Below are positions 9,740 to 18,709 of a stretch of 64,000 bases of DNA, piece by piece. Source of the DNA: Variovorax saccharolyticus (GTDB taxonomy: Bacteria; Pseudomonadota; Gammaproteobacteria; Burkholderiales; Burkholderiaceae_C); NCBI RefSeq assembly GCF_030316765.1, contig NZ_JASZYT010000008.1, forward strand, positions 1-64,000, read 5' to 3'. Below the pieces are notes generated by a model. It made no database searches. It was not told the DNA's origin and saw nothing but the letters and a program-made list of their open reading frames with translations. Each line of letters opens with the position of its first letter. Position 1 is the stretch's first letter. A program made the position numbers and the translations under genes.

Positions 9740-11094
9740 GGCTTCACCGGCCAGTCGCGCAGCTTGCCCGGGTTCAGCAGTCCGCGCGGATCGAAGCGCG
9801 TCTTCATCTCGACGATCTCGGGCGGCAGCGCGCCGCCGGCCTTGCCGTCCTCGACGATGAAGACATGCGGGTTGTTGATGCGCACGCCACGCTCGCGGTG
9901 CATGCGGATGATCTCGTCGAGTCGCTCCTCGGTGGTGAAGCGCACCAGCTGCAAGGCGCTGCAGGTGAGGAGGCCGTCGAGATTGCGCAGGAACTCGACG
10001 TGCATCAGCACCTCGCCGGCGAAGAGTTGCTCCATCTCGGTGATCTGGGCCACATGCCGGCCCGGCACGAAGCTGCTCTGCAGATAGGTCAGCGACTTGT
10101 CGACCTTGAGCGCATGCAGCGTCGTGTGGTTCCAGGTGAACTCCATCAGCGTGCGGTTGCTCTTCTTCACTTCCTCGGCGGTCTTGCGGTAGGTCATGCG
10201 GCCGCCGTGCGCCTCGGCGAGCGCGCGCATCGGGTCTTCGGAGGATTCCGCCACCAGCGAGAGCACCGCGTGGCAGCCCTGAGGCAGATGCTCGGCGAGC
10301 TGCGCCAGGTGGTCCGGCACCGGACTGGCGAAGAAGGCCACTTCGCGCTTCACGATGCCGGGCGCATGCGCCAGTGCGTCGGCGAAGGCCAGCGCCGGGG
10401 CGAAGGCGTCGAAGACCACCAGGCTTTCGAGCCACGGATGGGCCGGCGCCAGCGCCACCTCGAGTTCGAGCACCAGCCCGTTGGTGCCCCACAGGTGGTG
10501 CATGCGCATCGCCTCGGCGCCGCGCAGTTCGACGATCTGCGGCTCGGGCTCGATGGTCATCGCGCGCAGGCCGAGCACGTTGCCCGGGGCCCCGAGCGGG
10601 CCGTAGTTGATCGAGCCGACGCCGCCGAAGCCGCCGCCGAACAGGCCGCCGAGCGTCGCGCTGCGGTAGGTCGACGGAATGCAGCGCAGCTCCTGGCCGG
10701 AAGGGCGCGTGTGTTTCTCGAGTTCGCCGAGCCGGATGCCGGCCTGCGCCCGCGCGACGCCGGGACGCACCCATTGCAGCGCGTTGTAGCCGGTCATGTC
10801 GAGCACCACGCCGCCGGCCAGCGGCGTGGTCTGGCCGTAGTTGCCGGTGCCGCTGCCGCGGATCGTGATCGGCACGCCGAGCCGGGCGCAGGCGCCGACC
10901 AGCGCGCGGATCTCGTCCTCGGTGCGCGGCCGCACGACGGCGTCGGCGCGCTTGTCCTTCAGCTGCCGGTCGAGCACCGGGCTGAACCAGGCGAAGTCCT
11001 GCGACAGCCGTGCGATGCGGCTCGGGTCGGTGATCCAGTCGAGTTCGGGCAGTTCGAGGTGCAGGCGCTCGATCGAGGTCATGGGTGCATTCAT
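9736..11094 (-). CDS. FAD-binding (PCMH-type) oxidoreductase, GlcD-like
   Basis: A 452-residue flavoprotein of the D-lactate/glycolate oxidase type. The FAD-binding PCMH domain spans about residues 50-220, with PITIRGSGTGNYGQTTPLAGG and the ATLGGLFGGGFGGVGSINYG segment; the C-terminal half ends in the family hallmark FDPRGLLNPGKLRDW. It is the last gene of the six-gene operon with the THI5-type ABC importer, only 5 bases after the permease, so it probably oxidises the imported compound or a product of it. The exact substrate cannot be inferred. Its stop codon overlaps the convergent lnt stop region. Confidence 0.85.
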   Translation of the reverse strand: MNAPMTSIERLHLELPELDWITDPSRIARLSQDFAWFSPVLDRQLKDKRADAVVRPRTEDEIRALVGACARLGVPITIRGSGTGNYGQTTPLAGGVVLDMTGYNALQWVRPGVARAQAGIRLGELEKHTRPSGQELRCIPSTYRSATLGGLFGGGFGGVGSINYGPLGAPGNVLGLRAMTIEPEPQIVELRGAEAMRMHHLWGTNGLVLELEVALAPAHPWLESLVVFDAFAPALAFADALAHAPGIVKREVAFFASPVPDHLAQLAEHLPQGCHAVLSLVAESSEDPMRALAEAHGGRMTYRKTAEEVKKSNRTLMEFTWNHTTLHALKVDKSLTYLQSSFVPGRHVAQITEMEQLFAGEVLMHVEFLRNLDGLLTCSALQLVRFTTEERLDEIIRMHRERGVRINNPHVFIVEDGKAGGALPPEIVEMKTRFDPRGLLNPGKLRDWPVKP

Positions 11095-11099
11095 CGGAA

Positions 11100-12008
11100 T
11101 CAGTCTTGGGAGAGTTCGCTCGCGTGCCAGGAGCCGAGCGCGAGCTTGGTGAGCCAGGCCATCAGCACGAACAGCGCGACGCCGGTCAGCGAGATCAGCA
11201 GCAGCGCCGCGAACATGCGCGGGATGTTGAGCTGGAAGCCGGCCTGCAGGATCTGGTAGGCCAGCCCGGCGCCCGAGCCGCCGGTGCCGGCGACGAACTC
11301 GGCCACCACGGCGCCGATCAGCGCCAGGCCGCTGGAGATGCGCAGGCCGCCGAAGAAGTAGGGCAGGGCGCTCGGGATGCGCAGGCGCACCAGTTGCTGC
11401 CAGCGGGTCGCGCGGTTGAGCTTGAAGTAGCTCTGCAGGTCGGGCTCGATGCTGCGCAGGCCCAGCGTGGTGTTGCTGATGATCGGGAACAGCGCGACCA
11501 GCGCCGCGCAGACCACCATCGCGGCGGTCGGGTTCTTGACCCAGATGATGATCAGCGGCGCGACCGCGACGATCGGCGTCACCTGAAGCAGCACCGCGTA
11601 CGGGAACAGCGCGGTCTCGATCAGCTTGCTCTGCACGAACAGGAAGGAGATCAGCACGCCGGCGACGGTGGCGGCCACGAAGGACAGCACCGTGATCTTG
11701 AGCGTGACCAGCAGGGCCATGCCGAGCGGCACCCAGTCGGTGACCAGCGTCTGCATCATCAGGTACGGCGAGGGCACCAGGTAGGGCGGCAGCTCCAGCG
11801 CCGTGACCAGGCCCTGCCAGAGCGCGATCAGCACCACGCCGACCAGCAGCGGGTAGATCACGCGCTGGACGCGCGGCTGCTGCAGCAGCGGCGTGCGGGC
11901 CGGCTGCTTCTTCGGTGTCGGCTGCGGCGCGGGGCGTGGCCTGGCTGGCGTTGCGGAGGGGGTCATCGTGGTCGTTCCCGCGGCGGTTGTCGGTGCCAGT
12001 GCGCTCAT
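11100..12008 (-). CDS. ABC transporter permease (THI5/SsuC type)
   Basis: A 302-residue inner-membrane permease with a cytoplasmic Pro/Ala-rich N-terminal tail of about 45 residues, then six predicted membrane helices. The BPD_transp_1 EAA loop lies around NRATRWQQLVRLRIPSALPY. It belongs to the SsuC/TauC/ThiX type that works as a homodimer with one ATPase. The start is fixed by a GGAGG site about 7 bases upstream; an in-frame ATG 41 codons earlier would overlap the ATPase region. It forms an importer with the two genes upstream. Confidence 0.9.
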   Translation of the reverse strand: MSALAPTTAAGTTTMTPSATPARPRPAPQPTPKKQPARTPLLQQPRVQRVIYPLLVGVVLIALWQGLVTALELPPYLVPSPYLMMQTLVTDWVPLGMALLVTLKITVLSFVAATVAGVLISFLFVQSKLIETALFPYAVLLQVTPIVAVAPLIIIWVKNPTAAMVVCAALVALFPIISNTTLGLRSIEPDLQSYFKLNRATRWQQLVRLRIPSALPYFFGGLRISSGLALIGAVVAEFVAGTGGSGAGLAYQILQAGFQLNIPRMFAALLLISLTGVALFVLMAWLTKLALGSWHASELSQD

Positions 12009-12066
12009 GGAGAAACCTCCGTGCTGCGCACTGCGGTGCGAGCGCCTTCGGGCGGCCGGGCGGCGC

Positions 12067-12903
12067 TCATGCTTGAACCTCGTCATGCGCGCTGCTGGCG
12101 CGCAGCAGGCTGTCCTGCAGCGTCTTCGCATAGCGGCTGAACTGCGGCGACACCATGAAGTCGGCGCTGCGCGGATAGGGCTCGTCGATGCGGAACTGCT
12201 CGACCACGCGGCCCGGGCGCGCGGCCATCATGACGACGCGGCTCGACAGGAACACCGCCTCGTGGATCGAGTGGGTCACGAAGATGACCGTGAGCTTCTT
12301 CTTGCGCCAGAGGTCGAGCAGTTCGGCGTCGAGCTTGTGGCGCGTGATCTCGTCGAGCGCGCCGAAGGGCTCGTCCATCAGCAGCAGGTCGGGCTGCGTC
12401 ACCAGGCCGCGCGCGATCGACACCCGCATCTGCATGCCGCCCGACAGGGCGCGCGGCAGGGCCGAAGCGAACTTGTCGAGGCCGACCAGTTCGAGCGCCT
12501 CGGCGACGCGCTCCTCGGCCTCCTTGCGCGGCACGCCGGCGAGGTCCAGCGGCAGCCGCACGTTGGTGCGCACGCTGGCCCAGGGCATCAGCGTCGGCGA
12601 CTGGAACACGAAGGCCATGCGGCGGCCGCTCTCGTCGATCTGCGCCACCGGCTTGCGCCAGACCAGCAGGCGGCCGTCGGTCGGCTCGAGCATGCCCGCG
12701 ACCATCTTGAGCAAGGTGCTCTTGCCGCAGCCCGAAGGCCCGAGCAAGGTGACGAATTCGCCTTCGGCGATGCTCAGGTCGACCGGCAGCAGCGCCTGGG
12801 TGCCGTTCGGATAGGTCTTCTCGGCGGACAGGACCTCGACCGCCGGGACGGTGAAGCGCGGCTGCGGCGGCAGCGTGTAGGAGGCGGATTCGGTGTCGTT
12901 CAT
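12067..12903 (-). CDS. ABC transporter ATP-binding protein (SsuB/TauB type)
   Basis: A 278-residue ATPase with Walker A GPSGCGKST, Q-loop FVFQSPTLMPW, signature LSGGMQMRV, Walker B LLLMDEP with the D-loop FGALD, and switch His in FVTHSIHEAVFLS. The sequence is of the nitrate/sulfonate/taurine type that partners with THI5-family binding proteins. It sits between binding protein and permease genes and completes a one-permease importer. Confidence 0.93.
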   Translation of the reverse strand: MNDTESASYTLPPQPRFTVPAVEVLSAEKTYPNGTQALLPVDLSIAEGEFVTLLGPSGCGKSTLLKMVAGMLEPTDGRLLVWRKPVAQIDESGRRMAFVFQSPTLMPWASVRTNVRLPLDLAGVPRKEAEERVAEALELVGLDKFASALPRALSGGMQMRVSIARGLVTQPDLLLMDEPFGALDEITRHKLDAELLDLWRKKKLTVIFVTHSIHEAVFLSSRVVMMAARPGRVVEQFRIDEPYPRSADFMVSPQFSRYAKTLQDSLLRASSAHDEVQA

Positions 12904-12941
12904 GCGGAGCCTTTCGAGAGGGCGCCGAAGCGCCCGGTGTG

Positions 12942-13931
12942 TCAGGGCAGGACCTTGGCGTCCTTCACGAAGTCGGTCGTGTAGGTCTTGGCGATCTCGA
13001 CCTTGGTGGGGTCGAGCAGCTTGGCCGAGACCAGGAAGTCGTAGCTGGCCTTGGCGCGCGCGTCGGTGATGACGCCGATGCCCTGGGTGGCCGCGTCGCC
13101 GCCGGTGACCATGCCCATCTCCTTCAGCTTGGCGACGCTGTAGGCGAGCTGGTCGTCGGTCATGTTGGGGTTGTCCTTCTTGATCAGCGCGTTGGCGGGC
13201 GCCGGATCGTTGAGGTAGCTCTTCCAGCCCTCGGCCGAGGCCTTGACGAAGGCCGCCACCTGCTTGCTGCGCTCCTTGACGGTCTTGTCCATGCACGAGA
13301 CCGTGGTCGCGTAGGCCGGGAAGCCGTGATCGCTGAACATCAGCACGGTGCTCTTCACGCCGGCCTTCTGGATCGCGTAGGGCTCCGAGGTCAGGTAGCC
13401 CTGCTGCGCGGTGTTCTTGTCGGCGACGAAGGGCTGGATGTTGAAGGTGTAGGGGCGCGTCTGCTCGTCGGTGAGCCCGAACCTGGCCTTCAGCCAGGGC
13501 CAGTAGCCGCGGTTGGCCTGGGCGCCGATCAGGATCGTCTTGCCCTTGAGGTCCTCGAACTTCTTGACGTCGTCATGCGCGATCAGCACCTGCGGGTCCT
13601 TCTGGAAGAAGGCCGCCACGTTGACCACCGGCACGCCGCCTTCGCGCACCTGCATCATCTGGATGTCGCTCGAGCCCATGATGCAGTCGGCCTGGCCGGC
13701 GGCCATCATCTGCGTGATGTTGACCTGCGGGCCGCCCATCTTGATCGTGACGTCGAGGCCGTGCTTCTTGTAGATGCCCTGGGCGACCGCCTGGTAGAAG
13801 CCGCCGTGCTCGGCCTGCGCGTACCAGTTGGTCATGTAGGTGAACTTGTCCTGGGCCTGGGCCGGCGCGGCGACGGCCAGCGCGAGGGCCGCGGCCAGGG
13901 GGGCGAGACGAAGGGCGTGGGGAAGGCGCAT
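12942..13931 (-). CDS. THI5/NMT1-like ABC substrate-binding protein
   Basis: A 329-residue periplasmic binding protein with a Sec signal peptide ending AAPAQAQ (about residues 1-26). The mature part starts with FTYMTNWYAQAEHGGFYQA, which is the THI5/NMT1 pattern; this NWYAQAEHGG stretch is shared with proteins that bind pyrimidine-like heterocycles such as formylaminopyrimidine (family knowledge). A start 16 codons further upstream is possible but lacks a signal-peptide-like N-terminus. The substrate is therefore inferred to be a small nitrogen heterocycle, with moderate confidence. Confidence 0.9.
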   Translation of the reverse strand: MRLPHALRLAPLAAALALAVAAPAQAQDKFTYMTNWYAQAEHGGFYQAVAQGIYKKHGLDVTIKMGGPQVNITQMMAAGQADCIMGSSDIQMMQVREGGVPVVNVAAFFQKDPQVLIAHDDVKKFEDLKGKTILIGAQANRGYWPWLKARFGLTDEQTRPYTFNIQPFVADKNTAQQGYLTSEPYAIQKAGVKSTVLMFSDHGFPAYATTVSCMDKTVKERSKQVAAFVKASAEGWKSYLNDPAPANALIKKDNPNMTDDQLAYSVAKLKEMGMVTGGDAATQGIGVITDARAKASYDFLVSAKLLDPTKVEIAKTYTTDFVKDAKVLP

Positions 13932-13991
13932 GGTGAGGACCTCTCTGAGGGGTTGGAAGCGAAACGGGAACGGATGCAAGGAGCGGGCCTC

Positions 13992-14858
13992 TCAGGCGCC
14001 GGCTCCGGCGGACGACTGGATGAAGCCCTGCTCGTGGCCGCGGCCCCAGGTGGGCTCCTCGCGCACCACCCAGCGCAGCGCGTGCAGCTCGGTCAGCGCC
14101 TGCACCCAGCTGGCGGAGAGCGTGTCGAGGATCTCCTCGCCCTGCTCGCGGGTGGCGCTGGTCGGGTCGCCGATGACGCCGCTGGGGCCGAAGTCGCGTG
14201 CGGTCCATGCGCAGGCCGGACGGCCGTCGGGCGACAGCAGCTTGATCGGGAAGGGCGGCGGGAAATTGGCGGCGGCGCGTTCCATGTGCACCGTGTCGGG
14301 CGCCAGCGCGAGCATCAGCGCGGTCTCCGAATGGCCGGCGTGCATCGACAGGCGCTTCTCCTGGTCGCTGATCTGCCTGCTCGAGGCGTTCGGCAGCCGC
14401 GACACGCCGTGCGGCACGACCACGAAGTCGCCATGCCGCAGGCGCAGCTCGCGCGCCGCCATCTCGAGCACCTGCGGCTGGCCGCCGTGGCCGTTGGCGA
14501 ACAGCAGCTTGCGAAAGCCCGAGCGGTAGACCGACTCGCCGATCTCGATCACGGTCGCGAGCAGCGTGGTGCCGGTGAGCGTCATCGTGCCGGGGAAGTG
14601 CAGGTGCTCCTCCGACTTGCCGTAGGTGATGGTCGGCAGCGCGAAGGCCCGAACCTCGGCCGGCAGGCGTTCGAGCGCCTTGCCCATCACGCCCGAGGCG
14701 ATCACGCTGTCGACCGAGCAGGGCAGGTGCGGGCCGTGCTGCTCGATCGCGCCGCAGGGCAGCACGATGACCGTGTTCTCGCGGTCCGGCAGTGCGTCGA
14801 TCTCGGTCCAGCTCAGGTAGGGCAGGAAGCGGTGGGGCGGGATGTAGCCGTGGAGCAT
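13992..14858 (-). CDS. Creatininase-family amidohydrolase
   Basis: A 288-residue member of the creatininase family, which opens cyclic amides (creatinine) or hydrolyses formamides of pyrimidines. Metal ligands are recognisable: Glu39 and His41 in AIEQHGPHLP, Asp50 in SVDSVI, and the ANGHGGQPQV motif, with the later HAGHSETALML Glu. True creatininases and the formamidopyrimidine deformylases share these residues. It is cotranscribed with a THI5-like importer and two flavin enzymes, so it likely attacks an imported cyclic amide or formylaminopyrimidine. Confidence 0.88.
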   Translation of the reverse strand: MLHGYIPPHRFLPYLSWTEIDALPDRENTVIVLPCGAIEQHGPHLPCSVDSVIASGVMGKALERLPAEVRAFALPTITYGKSEEHLHFPGTMTLTGTTLLATVIEIGESVYRSGFRKLLFANGHGGQPQVLEMAARELRLRHGDFVVVPHGVSRLPNASSRQISDQEKRLSMHAGHSETALMLALAPDTVHMERAAANFPPPFPIKLLSPDGRPACAWTARDFGPSGVIGDPTSATREQGEEILDTLSASWVQALTELHALRWVVREEPTWGRGHEQGFIQSSAGAGA

Positions 14859-14881
14859 GGGAGTCCTGTAGCGGGAAGGGT

Positions 14882-15469
14882 TCAGGCGAAGCGCGCCATG
14901 GCCTGGCCGACGCGCTGCATGAAGCGCTTCAACTGCGGCTCGGTCGCCACGTTCATGTGGTAGTGGGCGTGGTAGTCGACGCGCGCCTGCTTGCCCGTGA
15001 GGCGCAGCATGTAGCGCGTGACGATCTTGCGCGGCGGGTCGCCCATGTACCAGGCGACCCAGCGCGGGCGGCCGTAGGTGACGACGGCCGAGATGCGCTT
15101 GATGTGGGTGAGCATCGGCTTGACGTTCTTCGGGTCGCTGAGATCGAAGGCGACGCCGGGCATGAAGAGCCGGTCGAAGTAGCCCTTGAGCATCGCCGGC
15201 AGGCCGAAGCACCAGGTCGGGAAGCAGAACACGATGCCTTCGGCCCATTGCAGCCGCTCGACATGACGCTTCAGCGGCAGCTGGTTGCTCGGCACCTCGT
15301 GGTAGCCCAGGCGCTCCTCGCGCGAGAGCACCGGGTCGAAGCCCTCGGCATAGAGATCGCAGTCGTCGACCTCGTGGCCGGCCTCCCGCAACTGGCGCAG
15401 CACCTCCTGGTGCAGCGCCGCATGGAAGCTGGTTTCGACCGGATGGCAGTAGACGACGAGCACGCGCAT
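14882..15469 (-). CDS. Flavodoxin-like NAD(P)H oxidoreductase (NQO/KefF type)
   Basis: A 195-residue FMN/FAD flavodoxin-fold protein. The N-terminus MRVLVVYCHPVETSFHAALH is the NQO1/MdaB/KefF signature, followed by FCFPTWCFGLPAMLKGYFDR, which lines the flavin. It is the first gene of the six-gene operon, 23 bases before the creatininase-family gene. It probably reduces the imported compound or a quinone, or supplies reduced flavin to an unidentified partner; no flavin monooxygenase lies in the operon. Confidence 0.88.
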   Translation of the reverse strand: MRVLVVYCHPVETSFHAALHQEVLRQLREAGHEVDDCDLYAEGFDPVLSREERLGYHEVPSNQLPLKRHVERLQWAEGIVFCFPTWCFGLPAMLKGYFDRLFMPGVAFDLSDPKNVKPMLTHIKRISAVVTYGRPRWVAWYMGDPPRKIVTRYMLRLTGKQARVDYHAHYHMNVATEPQLKRFMQRVGQAMARFA

Positions 15470-15598
15470 GGTGTGTTTGACCGCTTAATCAGAGCAAGTG
15501 GTCAGGTTATGCAAGCGACGTGCCAAGGCCGCCGCACCAAAAGCGGGAGGTGCGCGCTCGCGCAATGCAGTCGTGGAAGGGGCGATCAGGCCGGCGCC

Positions 15599-15670
15599 GG
15601 GCCGCCCCAAGGCGGCCTGCGGCCCCCTCGGGGGGCAGCGACCCACACGAAGTGGGGGAGCGTGGGGGCT
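15599..15670. repeat. GC-rich interspersed repeat family A, copy 1
   Basis: Lies between the TetR stop codon and the promoter region of the six-gene operon. On the reverse strand it reads GCCCCCACGCTCCCCCACTT, then CGTGTGGGTCGCTGCC, then CCCCGAGGGGGCC, and ends in a GGCCGCC...GGCGGCC hairpin. Related copies are found next to the RluA-type gene and the ybaK-like gene. It can form GC hairpins and may act in transcript ending or processing. Confidence 0.8.
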
Positions 15671-16346
15671 ATTTGATCCCGCAGCCGCTTAAGACGAAGG
15701 CGACGAGTTCGCGCGCGATCGGCTCGCGCTCGATCGGCGCATCGGGCGGCAGGCCGAGCATCACGCGCGTCTGCAGCGCGTAGTCGGCGTAGCTCTGGGT
15801 CATGGCCCAGATGTGCATCAGCAGCAGCCGGGCATCGAGCGGCCGCATCAGGCCCCGCGCGATCCAGCCGTTGATGATGTCGACCTTCTTTTGCGTCCAG
15901 AGCCGGGCGTTGGGCCAGTAGCGCTCGAGGTTGCGGCCGCCGTCGAGCACCTCGCGCGTGAAGATGCGCGAGATCTCGGGATTGTCGAAGGCGTGGTCCA
16001 GCTTCTTGCGGATGTAGTCGCCGAGCACCGCGCCGGGGGCGCCGGCGTGGTCGTCGAAGGAAAACACCACCTTCCAGTCGTGCAGCACCTGCATCAGCAG
16101 TTCTTCGTAGAGCTCTTCCTTGCCGGCGATGTAGTAGTGCAGCTGCGGCTTGGTCAGGCCGGCGCGGGCCGCGATCGCCTGCGTCGAGGCGCCCTTGAGG
16201 CCGTGCAGGCTGAATTCGGCGATCGCCGCGCTGCGGATCGCGGCCAGGATGCGCTCGCGCCCGGGCCGCGCCCGCGACAGCGGACCGGTGGGAGCCGGCA
16301 TCTGCTGCGCGGCCGGGGGCTCGGAGGAAAGAATCTCGGAAGTCAT
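15669..16346 (-). CDS. TetR family regulator, RutR-like
   Basis: A 225-residue TetR-type repressor. The N-terminal HTH is RERILAAIRSAAIAEFSLHG followed by GASTQAIAARAGLTKPQLHYY. The C-terminal half (EVLDGGRNLERYW, LMHIWAMTQSYADY) matches the YcdC/RutR type ligand domain, a group known to sense pyrimidines. It lies upstream of the creatininase/THI5 operon, on the same strand, and divergent from the asparaginase gene, so it probably controls one or both. RutR-like sensing agrees with the pyrimidine-like guess for the importer, which is inference. Confidence 0.87.
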   Translation of the reverse strand: MTSEILSSEPPAAQQMPAPTGPLSRARPGRERILAAIRSAAIAEFSLHGLKGASTQAIAARAGLTKPQLHYYIAGKEELYEELLMQVLHDWKVVFSFDDHAGAPGAVLGDYIRKKLDHAFDNPEISRIFTREVLDGGRNLERYWPNARLWTQKKVDIINGWIARGLMRPLDARLLLMHIWAMTQSYADYALQTRVMLGLPPDAPIEREPIARELVAFVLSGCGIK

Positions 16347-16519
16347 CTGTTTCGGCGGCGGGCCGCTTCGCGATGGTAGCGCTTGCCCGGATCTTGCAGC
16401 GCCACCGTGCCCGTCCGGCCGGCATGACCGCATGCGTGCATGGCATCGGGGGGCCGTGCCGAAGCGCCCGCGTTCCGGTATCTTTTCGCCCCTGCGCACC
16501 ACACCCCAAGGAGTCCCTG

Positions 16520-17587
16520 ATGTTTATCGCTTCCCGATTCCGCGCCATGGCAGGCGCCGCCGCTTTGCTGGCGGCCGCCACCGTCGCGCATGCCCAGTCG
16601 CTGCCGAACGTCGTGATCCTCGCCACCGGCGGCACCATCGCCGGCGCCGGTGCGTCGGCGGTCAACAGCGCCACCTATTCGGCGGCCAAGGTGCCGGTCG
16701 ACAAGCTGATCGCGGGGCTGCCCGAACTGTCCAAGGTGGCCAGCGTGCGGGGCGAACAGGTGTTCCAGATCGCCTCCGAGAGCCTCACCAACGACAACCT
16801 GGTGACCCTCGCGAAGCGCGTCTCGGCCTTGTCCAAGCAGGCCGACGTCGACGGTATCGTGATCACCCACGGCACCGACACGCTCGAGGAGACCGCCTAT
16901 TTCCTCACGCTGACCGTCCATACGCCGAAGCCGATCATCGTGGTCGGCTCGATGCGCCCGGGCACCGCGCTGTCGGCCGACGGCGCGCTGAACCTGTTCA
17001 ATGCGGTCAATGTGGCGGCCAGCAAGGACGCGGGGGGCCGCGGCGTTCTGGTGACCATGAACGACGAGATCCAGAGCGGCCGCGATGTCAGCAAGACGGT
17101 CAACATCAAGACCGAGGCCTTCAAGAGCCAGTGGGGCCCGCTCGGCATGATCGTGGAAGGCCGCAACTACTGGTTCCGGGCGCCGGTGAAGCGCCACACG
17201 ATGCAGTCGGAGTTCAACATCGACAGCATCGACGCCCTGCCGCCGGTCGAGATCGCGCTGGGCTACGAAGGCGTGACGCCGGTCGCCATCAACGCGCTGG
17301 GCGCGAGCGGCATCAAGGCGCTGGTGCATGCGGGCACCGGCAACGGCTCGGTGGCCGACCGGATCGTGCCGCACCTGCAGAAGGTGCGCGCCGACGGCAT
17401 TCCGGTGATCCGCAGCTCGCGCGTGCCCGACGGCTTCGTGATCCGCAACGCCGAGCAGCCCGACGACAAGTACGACTGGGTGGTGGCGCACGACCTGCGG
17501 CCGCAGAAGGCGCGGATCCTGGCGATGGTGGCCTTGACCAAGACGAAGGACACCAAGGAACTGCAGCGCATTTTCTGGGAGTATTGA
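16520..17587 (+). CDS. ansB: Type II L-asparaginase, periplasmic
   Basis: Hydrolyses asparagine (often glutamine too) to aspartate and ammonia. The 355 residues begin with a Sec signal peptide ending THR-VAHAQ at about residue 26. Both active-site motifs are intact: ILATGGTIAG (nucleophile Thr39) and HGTDTLEETAYF (Thr-Asp pair), with the later Lys region. The ATG has an AAGGAG site 7 bases upstream; an upstream in-frame ATG would remove the signal peptide from the N-terminus and was rejected. It is divergent from the RutR-like regulator, which fits a nitrogen-scavenging neighbourhood. Confidence 0.94.
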   Translation: MFIASRFRAMAGAAALLAAATVAHAQSLPNVVILATGGTIAGAGASAVNSATYSAAKVPVDKLIAGLPELSKVASVRGEQVFQIASESLTNDNLVTLAKRVSALSKQADVDGIVITHGTDTLEETAYFLTLTVHTPKPIIVVGSMRPGTALSADGALNLFNAVNVAASKDAGGRGVLVTMNDEIQSGRDVSKTVNIKTEAFKSQWGPLGMIVEGRNYWFRAPVKRHTMQSEFNIDSIDALPPVEIALGYEGVTPVAINALGASGIKALVHAGTGNGSVADRIVPHLQKVRADGIPVIRSSRVPDGFVIRNAEQPDDKYDWVVAHDLRPQKARILAMVALTKTKDTKELQRIFWEY

Positions 17588-17589
17588 CT

Positions 17590-17648
17590 CGCCCCCCAGG
17601 TTGCCCGGCACTTCGTGTCCGGGCGCCCACCCCCCTGACCGGGGGGCA
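17590..17648. repeat. GC hairpin pair downstream of asparaginase
   Basis: Two strong hairpins follow the asparaginase stop. The first pairs GCCCGG with CCGGGC around a CAC/GTG inner stem containing CACTTCGTGT, the same core seen in repeat family A. The second is CCCCCC-TGACC-GGGGGG. There is no T-run, so factor-independent termination is uncertain. The pair leads straight into the 35-bp repeat copy. Confidence 0.6.
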
Positions 17649-17683
17649 ATACCAGCGGCCCGGCGGAGCCGGTTCCGCGGTAT
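17649..17683. repeat. 35-bp interspersed repeat, copy 2
   Basis: Same element as the one upstream of corC, with the central AA changed to GG (33 of 35 positions identical). It lies in the 213-base gap between asparaginase and glyQ, in the same orientation as the other copy. Confidence 0.85.
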
Positions 17684-17800
17684 TTCACGAACACGCCCCG
17701 GCTGGCGCGGGGCGAATCCTGCGGTCGGGTTGTGGCTCTTAAAATGGCCGGTTCGCCGCCTCGGCGGGCGCTTTGCCCTCCTGCGGCCACCAGGCCAAAC

Positions 17801-18706
<906 letters not shown>

Positions 18707-18709
18707 GCG

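Noticed and set aside
15470..15598. Promoter of the six-gene operon
   Set aside because: A promoter must lie here, but I could not point to convincing -35 and -10 boxes or a clear TetR palindrome.
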